The notes under the pieces: model-generated | What the model was told of the DNA's origin: nothing | Seen by the model: the letters and a program-made list of their open reading frames with translations, nothing else | Database searches by the model: none | DNA from: Camelus bactrianus | Taxonomy: Eukaryota; Chordata; Mammalia; Artiodactyla; Camelidae | DNA: 64,000 nucleotides | Assembly: GCF_048773025.1 (NCBI RefSeq) | Contig: NC_133570.1 | Span: 25,332,001 to 25,396,000 of the forward strand | Reading direction: 5' to 3' | Position numbers and translations under genes: made by a program | Part shown: positions 48,074 through 62,048 of the stretch, in pieces | How the letters are laid out: each line of letters starts with the position of its first letter | Position numbering within the stretch: position 1 is the stretch's first letter

Positions 48074-50064
48074 CTAGCACAAAGGGAACGGTTTGCAGGA
48101 GAAAATTTTACTATGGTTTCTCAGTCTGTTTCCTAGTGCCGGTTTGAATTTCCTGCAGTTTTCACTGTAAAACCGAGTTGGAGCTAGTACCTCCCCATAT
48201 ATATGTATGGAGTGGAGTTTGCAACTGAAGAGAAACTTTGTGTTCCCAACAAGCTAGGTGAAGGACGGCTTTCACACACACTTATCTCTCAGAACTGAGC
48301 ATGTGGAGAGACGTTCGTTCATCTAGCACAAAGGGAACGGGTTGCAGGAGAAACTTTTACTATGGTTTCTCAGTCTGTTTCCTAGTGCCGGTTTGAATTT
48401 CCTGCAGTTTTCACTGTAAAACCGAGTTGGAGCTAGTACCTCCCCATATATATGTATGGAGTGGAGTTTGCAACTGAAGAGAAACTTTGTGTTCCCAACA
48501 AGCTAGGTGAAGGACGGCATTCACACACACTTATCTCTCAGAACTGAACATGTGGAGAGACGTTCGTTCATCTAGCACAAAGGGAACGGTTTGCAGGAGA
48601 AAATTTTACTATGGTTTCTCAGTCTGTTTCCTAGTGCCGGTTTGAATTTCCTGCAGTTTTCACTGTAAAACCGAGTTGGAGATAGTACCTCCCCATATAT
48701 ATGTATGGAGTGGAATTTGCAACTGAAGAGAAACTTTGTGTTCCCAACAAGCTAGGTGAAGGACGGCTTTCACACACACTTATCTCTCAGAACTGAGCAT
48801 GTGGAGAGACGTTCGTTCACCTAGCACAAAGGGATCGGGTTGCAGGAGAAACTTTTACACTGGTTTCTCAGGCTGTTTCCTAGTACCGGTATAAAGTTCC
48901 CGCATTTTTCACTATAAAACCGAGTTGGAGCTAGTACCTCCCCATATATATGTATGGATTGGAGTTTGCAACTGAAGAGAAACTTTTTGTTCCCAACAAG
49001 CTAGGTGAAGGACGGCTTTCACACACACTTTTCTCTCAGAACTGAGCATGTGGAGAGACGTTCGTTCATCTAGCACGAAGGGAACGGGTTGCAGGAGAAA
49101 CTTTTACTCTGGTTTCTCAGTCTGTTTCCTAGTGCCGGTTTGAAGTCCCTGCAGTTTTCACTGTAAAACCGAGTTGGAGCTTGTACCTCCCCGTATATAT
49201 GTATGGAGTGGAGTTTGCAACTGAAGAGAAACTTTGTGTTCCCAACAAGCTATGTGAAGGACGGTTTTCACACACACTTATCTCTCAGATCTGAGCATGT
49301 GGAGAGACGTTCGTTCATCTAGCACAAAAGGAACGGGTTGCAGGAGAAACTTTTACTCTGGTTTCTCAGGCTGTTTCCTAGTGCCGGTTTGATGTTCCCG
49401 CAGTTTTCACTGTAAAACCGAGTTGGAGCTAGTACCTCCCCATATATATGTATGGAGTGGAGTTTGCAACTGAAGAGAAAATTTGTGTTCCCAACAAGCT
49501 AGGTGAAGGACGGCTTTCACACAAACTTATCTCTCAGAACTGAACATGTGGAGAGACGTTCGTTCATCTAGCACAAAGGGAACGGGTTGCAGGAGAAAAT
49601 TTTACTATGGTTTCTCAGTCTGTTTCCTAGTGCCGGTTTGAATTTAATGCAGTTTTCACTGTAAAACCGAGTTGGAGCTAGTACCTCCCCATATATATGT
49701 ATGGAGTGGAGTTTGCAACTGAAGAGAAACTTTGTGTTCCCAACAAGCTAGGTGAAGGACGGCTTTCACACACACTTATCTCTCAGAACTGAGCATGTGG
49801 AGCGACGTTCGTTCATCTAGCACAAAGGGAATGGGTTGCAGAGAAACTTTTACTCTGGTTTCTCAGTCTGTTTCCTAGTGCCGGTTTGAAGTTCCTGCAG
49901 TTTTCACTGTAAAACCGAGTTGGAGCTTGTACCTCCCCGTATATATGTATGGAGTGGAGTTTGCAACTGAAGAGAAACTTTGTGTTCCCAACAAGCTAGG
50001 TGAAGGACGGCTTTCACACACACTTATCTCTCAGAACTGAGCATGTGGAGAGACGTTCGTTCAT

Positions 50065-53000
50065 CTAGCACAAAGGGAACGGTTTGCAGGAGAAAATTTT
50101 ACTATGGTTTCTCAGTCTGTTTCCTAGTGCCGGTTTGAATTTCCTGCAGTTTTCACTGTAAAACCGAGTTGGAGCTAGTACCTCCCCATATATACGTATG
50201 GAGTGGAGTTTGCTACTGAAGAGAAACTTTGTGTTCCCAACAAGCTAGGTGAAGGACGGCTTTCACACACACTTATCTCTCACAACTGAGCTTCTGTAGA
50301 GACGTTCGTTCATCTAGCACAAAGGGAACGGGTTGCAGGAGAAACTTTTACTCTGGTTTCTCAGTCTGTTTCCTAGTGCCGGTTTGAAGTTCCTGCAGTT
50401 TTCACTGTAAAACCGAGTTGGAGCTTGTACCTCCCCATATATATGTATGGAGTGGAGTTTGCAACTGAAGAGAAACTTTGTGTTCCCAACAAGCTAGGTG
50501 AAGGACGGCTTTCACACAGACATATGTCTAAGAACTGAGCATGTGGAGAGACGTTCGTTCATCTAGCACAAATGGAACGGGTTGCAGGGGAAAGTTTTAC
50601 TCTGGGTTCTCAGTCTGTTTCCTAGTGCCGGTTTGAAGTTCCTGCAGTTTTCACTGTAAAACCGAGTTGGAGCTAGTACCTCCCCATATATATGTATGGA
50701 GTGGAGTTTGCAACTGAAGAGAAACTTTGTGTTCCCAACAAGCTAGTTGAAGGACGGCTTTCACACACACTTATCTCTCAGAACTGAACATGTGGAGAGA
50801 CGTTCGTTCATCTAGCACAAAGGGAACGGGTTGCAGGAGAAAATTTTACTATGGTTTCTCAGTCTGTTTCCTAGTGCCGGTTTGAATTTCCTGCAGTTTT
50901 CACTGTAAAACCGTGTTGGAGCAAGTACCTCCCCATATATATGTATGGAGTGGAGTTTGCAACTGAAGAGAAACTTTGTGTTCCCAACAAGCTAGCTGAA
51001 GGACGGCTTTCACACACACTTATCACTCAGAACTGAACATGTGGAGAGACGTTCGTTCATCTAGCACAAAGGGAACGGGTTGCAGGAGAAAATTTTACTA
51101 TGGTTTCTCAGTCTGTTTCCTAGTGCCGGTTTGAATTTCCTGCAGTTTTCACTGTAAAACCGAGTTGGAGCTAGTACCTCCCCATATATATGTATGGAGT
51201 GGAGTTTGCAACTGAAGAGAAACTTTGTGTTCCCAACAAGCTAGGTGAAGGACGGCTTTCACACACACTTATCTCTCAGAACTGAGCATGTGGAGAGACG
51301 TTCGTTCATCTAGCACAAAGGGAACGGGTTGCAGGGGAAACTTTTACTATGGTTTCTCAGTCTGTTTCCTAGTGCCGGTTTGAATTTCCTGCAGTTTTCA
51401 CTGTAAAACCGAGTTGCAGCTAGTACCTCACCATATATATGTATGGAGTGGAGTTTGCAACTGAAGAGAAACTTTGTGTTCCCAACAAGCTAGTTGAAGG
51501 ACGGCTTTCACACACACTTATCTCTCAGAACTGAACATGTGGAGAGACGTTCGTTCATCTAGCACAAAGGGAACGGTTTGCAGGAGAAAATTTTACTATG
51601 GTTTCTCAGTCTGTTTCCTAGTGCCGGTTTGAAGTTCCTGCAGTTTTCACTGTAAAACCGAGTTGGAGCTAGTACCTCCCCATATATATGTATGGAGTGG
51701 AGTTTGCAACTGAAGAGAAACTTTGTGTTCCCAACAAGCTAGGTGAAGGACGGCTTTCACACACACTTATCTCTCAGAACTGAGCATGTGGAGAGACGTT
51801 CGTTCATCTAGCACAAAGGGAACGGGTTGCAGGAGAAAATTTTACTATGGTTTCTCAGTCTGTTTCCTAGTGCCGGTTTGAATTTCCTGCAGTTTTCACT
51901 GTAAAACCGAGTTGGAGCTAGTACCTCCCCATATATATGTATGGAGTGGAGTTTGCAACTGAAGAGAAACTTTGTGTTCCCAACAAGCTAGTTGAAGGAC
52001 GGCTTTCACACACACTTATCTCTCAGAACTGAGCATGTGGAGAGACGTTCGTTCATCTAGCACAAAGGGAACGGGTTGCAGGAGAAACTTTTACTCTGGT
52101 TTCTCAGTCTGTTTCCTAGTGCCGGTTTGAATTTCCTGCAGTTTTCACTGTAAAACCGAGTTTCAGCTAGTACCTCCCCATATATATGTATGGAGTGGAG
52201 TTTGCAACTGAAGAGAAACTTTGTGTTCCCAACAAGCTAGTTGAAGGACGGCTTTCACACACACTTATCTCTCAGAACTGAACATGTGGAGAGACGTTCG
52301 TTCATCTAGCACAAAGGGAACGGTTTGCAGGAGAAAATTTTACTATGGTTTCTCAGTCTGTTTCCTAGTGCCGGTTTGAAGTTCCTGCAGTTTTCACTGT
52401 AAAACCGAGTTGGAGCTAGTACCTCCCCATATATATGTATGGAGTGGAGTTTGCAACTGAAGAGAAACTTTGTGTTCCCAACAAGCTAGGTGAAGGACGG
52501 CTTTCACACACACTTATCTCTCAGAACTGAGCATGTGGAGAGACGTTCGTTCATCTAGCACAAAGGGAACGGTTTGCAGGAGAAAATTTTACTATGGATT
52601 CTCAGTCTGTTTCCTAGTGCCGGTTTGAATTTCCTGCAGTTTTCACTGTAAAACCGAGTTGGAGCTAGTACCTCCCCATATATACGTATGGAGTGGAGTT
52701 TGCTACTGAAGAGAAACTTTGTGTTCCCAACAAGCTAGGTGAAGGACGGCTTTCACACACACTTATCTCTCACAACTGAGCTTCTGTAGAGACGTTCGTT
52801 CATCTAGCACAAAGGGAACGGGTTGCAGGAGAAACTTTTACTCTGGTTTCTCAGTCTGTTTCCTAGTGCCGGTTTGAAGTTCCTGCAGTTTTCACTGTAA
52901 AACCGAGTTGGAGCTTGTACCTCCCCATATATATGTATGGAGTGGAGTTTGCAACTGAAGAGAAACTTTGTGTTCCCCACAAGCTAGGTGAAGGACGGCT

Positions 53001-55156
53001 TTCACACAGACATATGTCTAAGAACTGAGCATGTGGAGAGACGTTCGTTCATCTAGCACAAATGGAACGGGTTGCAGGGGAAAGTTTTACTCTGGGTTCT
53101 CAGTCTGTTTCCTAGTGCCGGTTTGAAGTTCCTGCAGTTTTCACTGTAAAACCGAGTTGGAGCTAGTACCTCCCCATATATATGTATGGAGTGGAGTTTG
53201 CAACTGAAGAGAAACTTTGTGTTCCCAACAAGCTAGTTGAAGGACGGCTTTCACACACACTTATCTCTCAGAACTGAACATGTGGAGAGACGTTCGTTCA
53301 TCTAGCACAAAGGGAACGGGTTGCAGGAGAAAATTTTACTATGGTTTCTCAGTCTGTTTCCTAGTGCCGGTTTGAATTTCCTGCAGTTTTCACTGTAAAA
53401 CCGTGTTGGAGCAAGTACCTCCCCATATATATGTATGGAGTGGAGTTTGCAACTGAAGAGAAACTTTGTGTTCCCAACAAGCTAGCTGAAGGACGGCTTT
53501 CACACACACTTATCACTCAGAACTGAACATCTGGAGAGACGTTCGTTCATCTAGCACAAAGGGAACGGGTTGCAGGAGAAAATTTTACTATGGTTTCTCA
53601 GTCTGTTTCCTAGTGCCGGTTTGAATTTCCTGCAGTTTTCACTGTGAAACCGGGTTGGAGCTAGTACCTCCCCATATATAAGTATGGAGTGGAGTTTGCA
53701 ACTGAAGAGAAACTTTGTGTTCCCAACAAGCTAGGTGAAGGACGGCTTTCACACACACTTATCTCTCAGAACTGAGCATGTGGAGAGACGTTCGTTCATC
53801 TAGCACAAAGGGAACGGGTTGCAGGGGAAACTTTTACTATGGTTTCTCAGTCTGTTTCCTAGTGCCGGTTTGAATTTCCTGCAGTTTTCACTGTAAAACC
53901 GAGTTGCAGCTAGTACCTCCCCATATATATGTATGGAGTGGAGTTTGCAACTGAAGAGAAACTTTGTGTTCCCAACAAGCTAGTTGAAGGACGGCTTTCA
54001 CACACACTTATCTCTCAGAACTGAACATGTGGAGAGACGTTCGTTCATCTAGCACAAAGGGAACGGTTTGCAGGAGAAAATTTTACTATGGTTTCTCAGT
54101 CTGTTTCCTAGTGCCGGTTTGAAGTTCCTGCAGTTTTCACTGTAAAACCGAGTTGGAGCTAGTACCTCCCCATATATATGTATGGAGTGGAGTTTGCAAC
54201 TGAAGAGAAACTTTGTGTTCCCAACAAGCTAGGTGAAGGACGGCTTTCACACACACTTATCTCTCAGAACTGAGCATGTGGAGAGACGTTCGTTCATCTA
54301 GCACAAAGGGAACGGGTTGCAGGAGAAAATTTTACTATGGTTTCTCAGTCTGTTTCCTAGTGCCGGTTTGAATTTCCTGCAGTTTTCACTGTAAAACCGA
54401 GTTGGAGCTAGTACCTCCCCATATATATGTATGGAGTGGAGTTTGCAACTGAAGAGAAACTTTGTGTTCCCAACAAGCTAGTTGAAGGACGGCTTTCACA
54501 CACACTTATCTCTCAGAACTGAGCATGTGGAGAGACGTTCGTTCATCTAGCACAAAGGGAACGGGTTGCAGGAGAAACTTTTACTCTGGTTTCTCAGTCT
54601 GTTTCCTAGTGCCGGTTTGAATTTCCTGCAGTTTTCACTGTAAAACCGAGTTGCAGCTAGTACCTCCCCATATATATGTATGGAGTGGAGTTTGCAACTG
54701 AAGAGAAACTTTGTGTTCCCAACAAGCTAGTTGAAGGACGGCTTTCACACACACTTATCTCTCAGAACTGAACATGTGGAGAGACGTTCGTTCATCTAGC
54801 ACAAAGGGAACGGTTTGCAGGAGAAAATTTTACTATGGTTTCTCAGTCTGTTTCCTAGTGCCGGTTTGAAGTTCCTGCAGTTTTCACTGTAAAACCGAGT
54901 TGGAGCTAGTACCTCCCCATATATATGTATGGAGTGGAGTTTGCAACTGAAGAGAAACTTTGTGTTCCCAACAAGCTAGGTGAAGGACGGCTTTCACACA
55001 CACTTATCTCTCAGAACTGAGCATGTGGAGAGACGTTCGTTCATCTAGCACAAAGGGAACGGTTTGCAGGAGAAAATTTTACTATGGATTCTCAGTCTGT
55101 TTCCTAGTGCCGGTTTGAATTTCCTGCAGTTTTCACTGTAAAACCGAGTTGGAGCT
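50065..55156. repeat. HOR-B tandem pair inside large copy 2
   Basis: This is the image of 24,172-29,263 at +25,893, with the same internal differences between its two 2,490-bp halves (tcaccatat against tccccatat, tttcagc against ttgcagc, atgtgg against atctgg). It confirms that those differences predate the large duplication. Confidence 0.88.
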
Positions 55157-58100
55157 AGTACCTACCCATATATATGTATGGAGTGGAGTTTGCAACTGAA
55201 GAGAAACTTTGTGTTCCCAACAAGCTAGGTGAAGGACGGCTTTCACACAGACATATGTCTAAGAACTGAGCATGTGGAGAGACGTTCGTTCATCTAGCAT
55301 AAATGGAACGGGTTGCAGGGGAAAGTTTTACTCTGGTTTCTCAGTCTGTTTCCTAGTGCCGGTTTGAAGTTCCTGCAGTTTTCACTGTAAAACCGAGTTG
55401 GAGCTAGTACCTCCCCATATATATGTATGGAGTGGAGTTTGCAACTGAAGAGAAACTTTGTGTTCCCAACAAGCTAGGTGAAGGACGGCTTTCACACAGA
55501 CATATGTCTAAGAACTGAGCATGTGGAGAGACGTTCGTTCATCTAGCACAAAGGGAACGGGTTGCAGGAGAAACTTTTACTCTGGTTTCTCAGGCTGTTT
55601 CCTACTGCCGGTTTGAAGTTCCTGCAGTTTTCACTGTAAAACCGAGTTGTAACTAGTACCTCCCCATATATATGTATGGAGTGGAGTTTGCAACTGAAGA
55701 GAAACTTTGTGTTCCCAATAAGCTAGGTGAAGGACGGCTTTCACACACACTTATCTCTCAGAACTGAGCTTCTGGAGAGACGTTCGTTCATCTAGCACAA
55801 AGGGAACGGGTTGCAGGAGAAACTTTTACTCTGGTTTCTCAGGCTGTTTCCTAGTGCCGGTTTGAAGTTCCTGCAGTTTTCACTGTAAAACCGCGTTGGA
55901 GCTTGTACCTCCCCATATATATGTATGGAGTGGAGTTTGCAACTGAAGAGAAACTTTGTGTTCCCAACAAGCTAGGTGAAGGACGGCTTTCACACACACT
56001 TATCTCTCAGATCTGAGCATGTGGAGAGACGTTCGTTCATCTAGCACAAAAGGAACGGGTTGCAGGAGAAACTTTTACTCTGGTTTCTCAGGCTGTTTCC
56101 TAGTGCCGGTTTGATGTTCCCTCAGTTTTCACTGTAAAACCGAGTTGGAGCTAGTACCTCCCCATATATATGTATGGAGTGGAGTTTGCAACTGAAGAGA
56201 AACTTTGTGTTCCCAACAAGCTAGGTGAAGGACGGCTTTCACACACACTTATCTCTCAGAACTGAGCATGTGGAGAGACGTTCGTTCATCTAGCACGAAG
56301 GGAACGGGTTGCAGGAGAAACTTTTACTCTGGTTTCTCAGTCTGTTTCCTAGTGCCGGTTTGAAGTTCCTGCAGTTTTCACTGTAAAACCGAGTTGGAGC
56401 TTGTACCTCCCCGTATATATGTATGGAGTGGAGTTTGCAACTGAAGAGAAACTTTGTGTTCCCAACAAGCTAGGTGAAGGACGGCTTTCACACACACTTA
56501 TCTCTCAGAACTGAGCATGTGGAGAGACGTTCGTTCATCTAGCACAAAGGGAACGGGTTGCAGGAGAAACTTTTACTCTGGTTTCTCAGGCTGTTTCCTA
56601 CTGCCGGTTTGAAGTTCCTGCAGTTTTCACTGTAAAACCGAGTTGGAACTAGTACCTCCCCATATATATGTATGGAGTGGAGTTTGAAACTGAAGAGAAA
56701 CTTTGTGTTCCCAATAAGCTAGGTGAAGGACGGCTTTCACACACACTTATCTCTCAGAACTGAGCTTCTGGAGAGACGTTCGTTCATCTAGCACAAAGGG
56801 AACGGGTTGCAGGAGAAACTTTTACTATGGTTTCTCAGTCTGTTTCCTAGTGCCGGTTTGAAGTCCCTGCAGTTTTCACTGTAAAACCGAGTTGGAGCTT
56901 GTACCTCCCCGTATATATGTTTGGAGTGGAGTTTGCAACTGAAGAGAAACTTTGTGTTCCCAACAAGCTAGGTGAAGGACGGCTTTCACACACACTTATC
57001 TCTCAGATCTGAGCATGTGGAGAGACGTTCGTTCATCTAGCACAAAAGGAACGGGTTGCAGGAGAAACTTTTACTCTGGTTTCTCAGGCTGTTTCCTAGT
57101 GCCGGTTTGATGTTCCCGCAGTTTTCACTGTAAAACCGAGTTGGAGCTAGTACCTCCCCATATATATGTATGGAGTGGAGTTTGCAACTGAAGAGAAACT
57201 TTTTGTTCCCAACAAGCTAGGTGAAGGACGGCTTTCACACACACTTATCTCTCAGAACTGAGCATGTGGAGAGACGTTCGTTCATCTAGCACGAAGGGAA
57301 CGGGTTGCAGGAGAAACTTTTACTCTGGTTTCTCAGTCTGTTTCCTAGTGCCGGTTTGAAGTCCCTGCAGTTTTCACTGTAAAACCGAGTTGGAGCTTGT
57401 ACCTCCCCGTATATATGTATGGAGTGGAGTTTGCAACTGAAGAGAAACTTTGTGTTCCCAACAAGCTAGGTGAAGGACGGCTTTCACACACACTTATCTC
57501 TCAGAACTGAACATGTGGAGAGACGTCCGTTCATCTAGCACAAAGGGAACGGGTTGCAGGAGAAACTTTTACTCTGGTTTCTCAGGCTGTTTCCTACTGC
57601 CGGTTTGAAGTTCCTGCAGTTTTCACTGTAAAACCGAGTTGGAACTAGTACCTCCCCATATATATGTATGGAGTGGAGTTTGCAACTGAAGAGAAAATTT
57701 GTGTTCCCAATAAGCTAGGTGAAGGACGGCTTTCACACACACTTATCTCTCAGAACTGAGCATGTGGAGAGACGTTCGTTCATCTAGCACAAAGGGAACG
57801 GGTTGCAGGAGAAACTTTTACTCTGGTTTCTCAGTCTGTTTCCTAGTGCCGGTTTGAAGTTCCTGCAGTTTTCACTGTAAAACCGAGTTGGAGCTTGTAC
57901 CTCCCCATATATATGTATAGAGTGGAGTTTGCAACTGAAGAGAAACTTTGTGTTCCCAACAAGCTAGGTGAAGGACGGCTTTCACACAGACATATGTCTA
58001 AGAACTGAGCATGTGGAGAGACGTTCGTTCATCTAGCACAAATGGAACGGGTTGCAGGGGAAAGTTTTACTCTGGGTTCTCAGTCTGTTTCCTAGTGCCG

Positions 58101-61100
58101 GTTTGAAGTTCCTGCAGTTTTCACTGTAAAACCGAGTTGGAGCTAGTACCTCCCCATATATATGTATGGAGTGGAGTTTGCAACTGAAGAGAAACTTTGT
58201 GTTCCCAACAAGCTAGTTGAAGGACGGCTTTCACACACACTTATCTCTCAGAACTGAACATGTGGAGAGACGTTCGTTCATCTAGCACAAAGGGAACGGG
58301 TTGCAGGAGAAACTTTTACTATGGTTTCTCAGTCTGTTTCCTAGTGCCGGTTTGAATTTCCTGCAGTTTTCACTGTAAAACCGTGTTGGAGCAAGTACCT
58401 CCCCATATATATGTATGGAGTGGAGTTTGCAACTGAAGAGAAACTTTGTGTTCCCAACAAGCTAATTGAAGAACGGCTTTCACACACACTTATCACTCAG
58501 AACTGAACATGTGGAGAGACGTTCGTTCATCTAGCACAAAGGGAACGGGTTGCAGGAGAAAATTTTACTATGGTTTCTCAGTCTGTTTCCTAGTGCCGGT
58601 TTGAATTTCCTGCAGTTTTCACTGTAAAACCGAGTTGGAGCTAGTACCTCCCCATATATATGTATGGAGTGGAGTTTGCAACTGAAGAGAAACTTTGTGT
58701 TCCCAACAAGCTAGGTGAAGGACGGCTTTCACACACACTTATCTCTCAGAACTGAGCATGTGGAGAGACGTTCGTTCATCTAGCACAAAGGGAACGGGTT
58801 GCAGGGGAAACTTTTACTATGGTTTCTCAGTCTGTTTCCTAGTGCCGGTTTGAATTTCCTGCAGTTTTCACTGTAAAACCGAGTTGCAGCTAGTACCTCC
58901 CCATATATATGTATGGAGTGGAGTTTGCAACTGAAGAGAAACTTTGTGTTCCCAACAAGCTAGTTGAAGGACGGCTTTCACACACACTTATCTCTCAGAA
59001 CTGAACATGTGGAGAGACGTTCGTTCATCTAGCACAAAGGGAACGGTTTGCAGGAGAAAATTTTACTATGGTTTCTCAGTCTGTTTCCTAGTGCCGGTTT
59101 GAAGTTCCTGCAGTTTTCACTGTAAAACCGAGTTGGAGCTAGTACCTCCCCATATATATGTATGGAGTGAAGTTTGCAACTGAAGAGAAACTTTGTGTTC
59201 CCAACAAGCTAGGTGAAGGACGGCTTTCACACACACTTATCTCTCAGAACTGAGCATGTGGAGAGACGTTCGTTCATCTAGCACAAAGGGAACGGGTTGC
59301 AGGAGAAAATTTTACTATGGTTTCTCAGTCTGTTTCCTAGTGCCGGTTTGAATTTCCTGCAGTTTTCACTGTAAAACCGAGTTGGAGCTAGTACCTCCCC
59401 ATATATATGTATGGAGTGGAGTTTGCAACTGAAGAGAAACTTTGTGTTCCCAACAAGCTAGTTGAAGGACGGCTTTCACACACACTTATCTCTCAGAACT
59501 GAGCATGTGGAGAGACGTTCGTTCATCTAGCACAAAGGGAACGGGTTGCAGGAGAAACTTTTACTCTGGTTTCTCAGTCTGTTTCCTAGTGCCGGTTTGA
59601 ATTTCCTGCAGTTTTCACTGTAAAACCGAGTTGCAGCTAGTACCTCCCCATATATATGTATGGAGTGGAGTTTGCAACTGAAGAGAAACTTTGTGTTCCC
59701 AACAAGCTAGTTGAAGGACGGCTTTCACACACACTTATCTCTCAGAACTGAACATGTGGAGAGACGTTCGTTCATCTAGCACAAAGGGAACGGTTTGCAG
59801 GAGAAAATTTTACTATGGTTTCTCAGTCTGTTTCCTAGTGCCGGTTTGAAGTTCCTGCAGTTTTCACTGTAAAACCGAGTTGGAGCTAGTACCTCCCCAT
59901 ATATATGTATGGAGTGGAGTTTGCAACTGAAGAGAAACTTTGTGTTCCCAACAAGCTAGGTGAAGGACGGCTTTCACACACACTTATCTCTCAGAACTGA
60001 GCATGTGGAGAGACGTTCGTTCATCTAGCACAAAGGGAACGGTTTGCAGGAGAAAATTTTACTATGGATTCTCAGTCTGTTTCCTAGTGCCGGTTTGAAT
60101 TTCCTGCAGTTTTCACTGTAAAACCGAGTTGGAGCTAGTACCTCCCCATATATACGTATGGAGTGGAGTTTGCTACTGAAGAGAAACTTTGTGTTCCCAA
60201 CAAGCTAGGTGAAGGACGGCTTTCACACACACTTATCTCTCACAACTGAGCTTCTGTAGAGACGTTCGTTCATCTAGCACAAAGGGAACGGGTTGCAGGA
60301 GAAACTTTTACTCTGGTTTCTCAGTCTGTTTCCTAGTGCCGGTTTGAAGTTCCTGCAGTTTTCACTGTAAAACCGAGTTGGAGCTTGTACCTCCCCATAT
60401 ATATGTATGGAGTGGAGTTTGCAACTGAAGAGAAACTTTGTGTTCCCCACAAGCTAGGTGAAGGACGGCTTTCACACAGACATATGTCTAAGAACTGAGC
60501 ATGTGGAGAGACGTTCGTTCATCTAGCACAAATGGAACGGGTTGCAGGGGAAAGTTTTACTCTGGGTTCTCAGTCTGTTTCCTAGTGCCGGTTTGAAGTT
60601 CCTGCAGTTTTCACTGTAAAACCGAGTTGGAGCTAGTACCTCCCCATATATATGTATGGAGTGGAGTTTGCAACTGAAGAGAAACTTTGTGTTCCCAACA
60701 AGCTAGTTGAAGGACGGCTTTCACACACACTTATCTCTCAGAACTGAACATGTGGAGAGACGTTCGTTCATCTAGCACAAAGGGAACGGGTTGCAGGAGA
60801 AAATTTTACTATGGTTTCTCAGTCTGTTTCCTAGTGCCGGTTTGAATTTCCTGCAGTTTTCACTGTAAAACCGTGTTGGAGCAAGTACCTCCCCATATAT
60901 ATGTATGGAGTGGAGTTTGCAACTGAAGAGAAACTTTGTGTTCCCAACAAGCTAGCTGAAGGACGGCTTTCACACACACTTATCACTCAGAACTGAACAT
61001 CTGGAGAGACGTTCGTTCATCTAGCACAAAGGGAACGGGTTGCAGGAGAAAATTTTACTATGGTTTCTCAGTCTGTTTCCTAGTGCCGGTTTGAATTTCC

Positions 61101-62048
61101 TGCAGTTTTCACTGTAAAACCGAGTTGGAGCTAGTACCTCCCCATATATATGTATGGAGTGGAGTTTGCAACTGAAGAGAAACTTTGTGTTCCCAACAAG
61201 CTAGGTGAAGGACGGCTTTCACACACACTTATCTCTCAGAACTGAGCATGTGGAGAGACGTTCGTTCATCTAGCACAAAGGGAACGGGTTGCAGGGGAAA
61301 CTTTTACTATGGTTTCTCAGTCTGTTTCCTAGTGCCGGTTTGAATTTCCTGCAGTTTTCACTGTAAAACCGAGTTGCAGCTAGTACCTCCCCATATATAT
61401 GTATGGAGTGGAGTTTGCAACTGAAGAGAAACTTTGTGTTCCCAACAAGCTAGTTGAAGGACGGCTTTCACACACACTTATCTCTCAGAACTGAACATGT
61501 GGAGAGACGTTCGTTCATCTAGCACAAAGGGAACGGTTTGCAGGAGAAAATTTTACTATGGTTTCTCAGTCTGTTTCCTAGTGCCGGTTTGAAGTTCCTG
61601 CAGTTTTCACTGTAAAACCGAGTTGGAGCTAGTACCTCCCCATATATATGTATGGAGTGGAGTTTGCAACTGAAGAGAAACTTTGTGTTCCCAACAAGCT
61701 AGGTGAAGGACGGCTTTCACACACACTTATCTCTCAGAACTGAGCATGTGGAGAGACGTTCGTTCATCTAGCACAAAGGGAACGGTTTGCAGGAGAAAAT
61801 TTTACTATGGATTCTCAGTCTGTTTCCTAGTGCCGGTTTGAATTTCCTGCAGTTTTCACTGTAAAACCGAGTTGGAGCTAGTACCTACCCATATATATGT
61901 ATGGAGTGGAGTTTGCAACTGAAGAGAAACTTTGTGTTCCCAACAAGCTAGGTGAAGGACGGCTTTCACACAGACATATGTCTAAGAACTGAGCATGTGG
62001 AGAGACGTTCGTTCATCTAGCACAAATGGAACGGGTTGCAGGGGAAAG

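Larger units (their letters stand above)
41883..62048. repeat. Large tandem segmental duplication, copy 2 (20,166 bp, 81 monomers)
   Basis: This follows 15,990-35,830 at +25,893 up to 61,723, with differences seen only at 45,455 and 57,919. It then has one monomer (61,724-61,972) absent from copy 1 and resumes matching 35,831-35,906 at +26,142. It contains a HOR-A copy (46,084-48,073), the mixed block 48,074-50,064, HOR-B copies at 50,065-55,156, the P-P pair and M cassettes at 55,045-57,783, and HOR-B copies 3 and 4 at 57,784-61,723. Confidence 0.95.
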
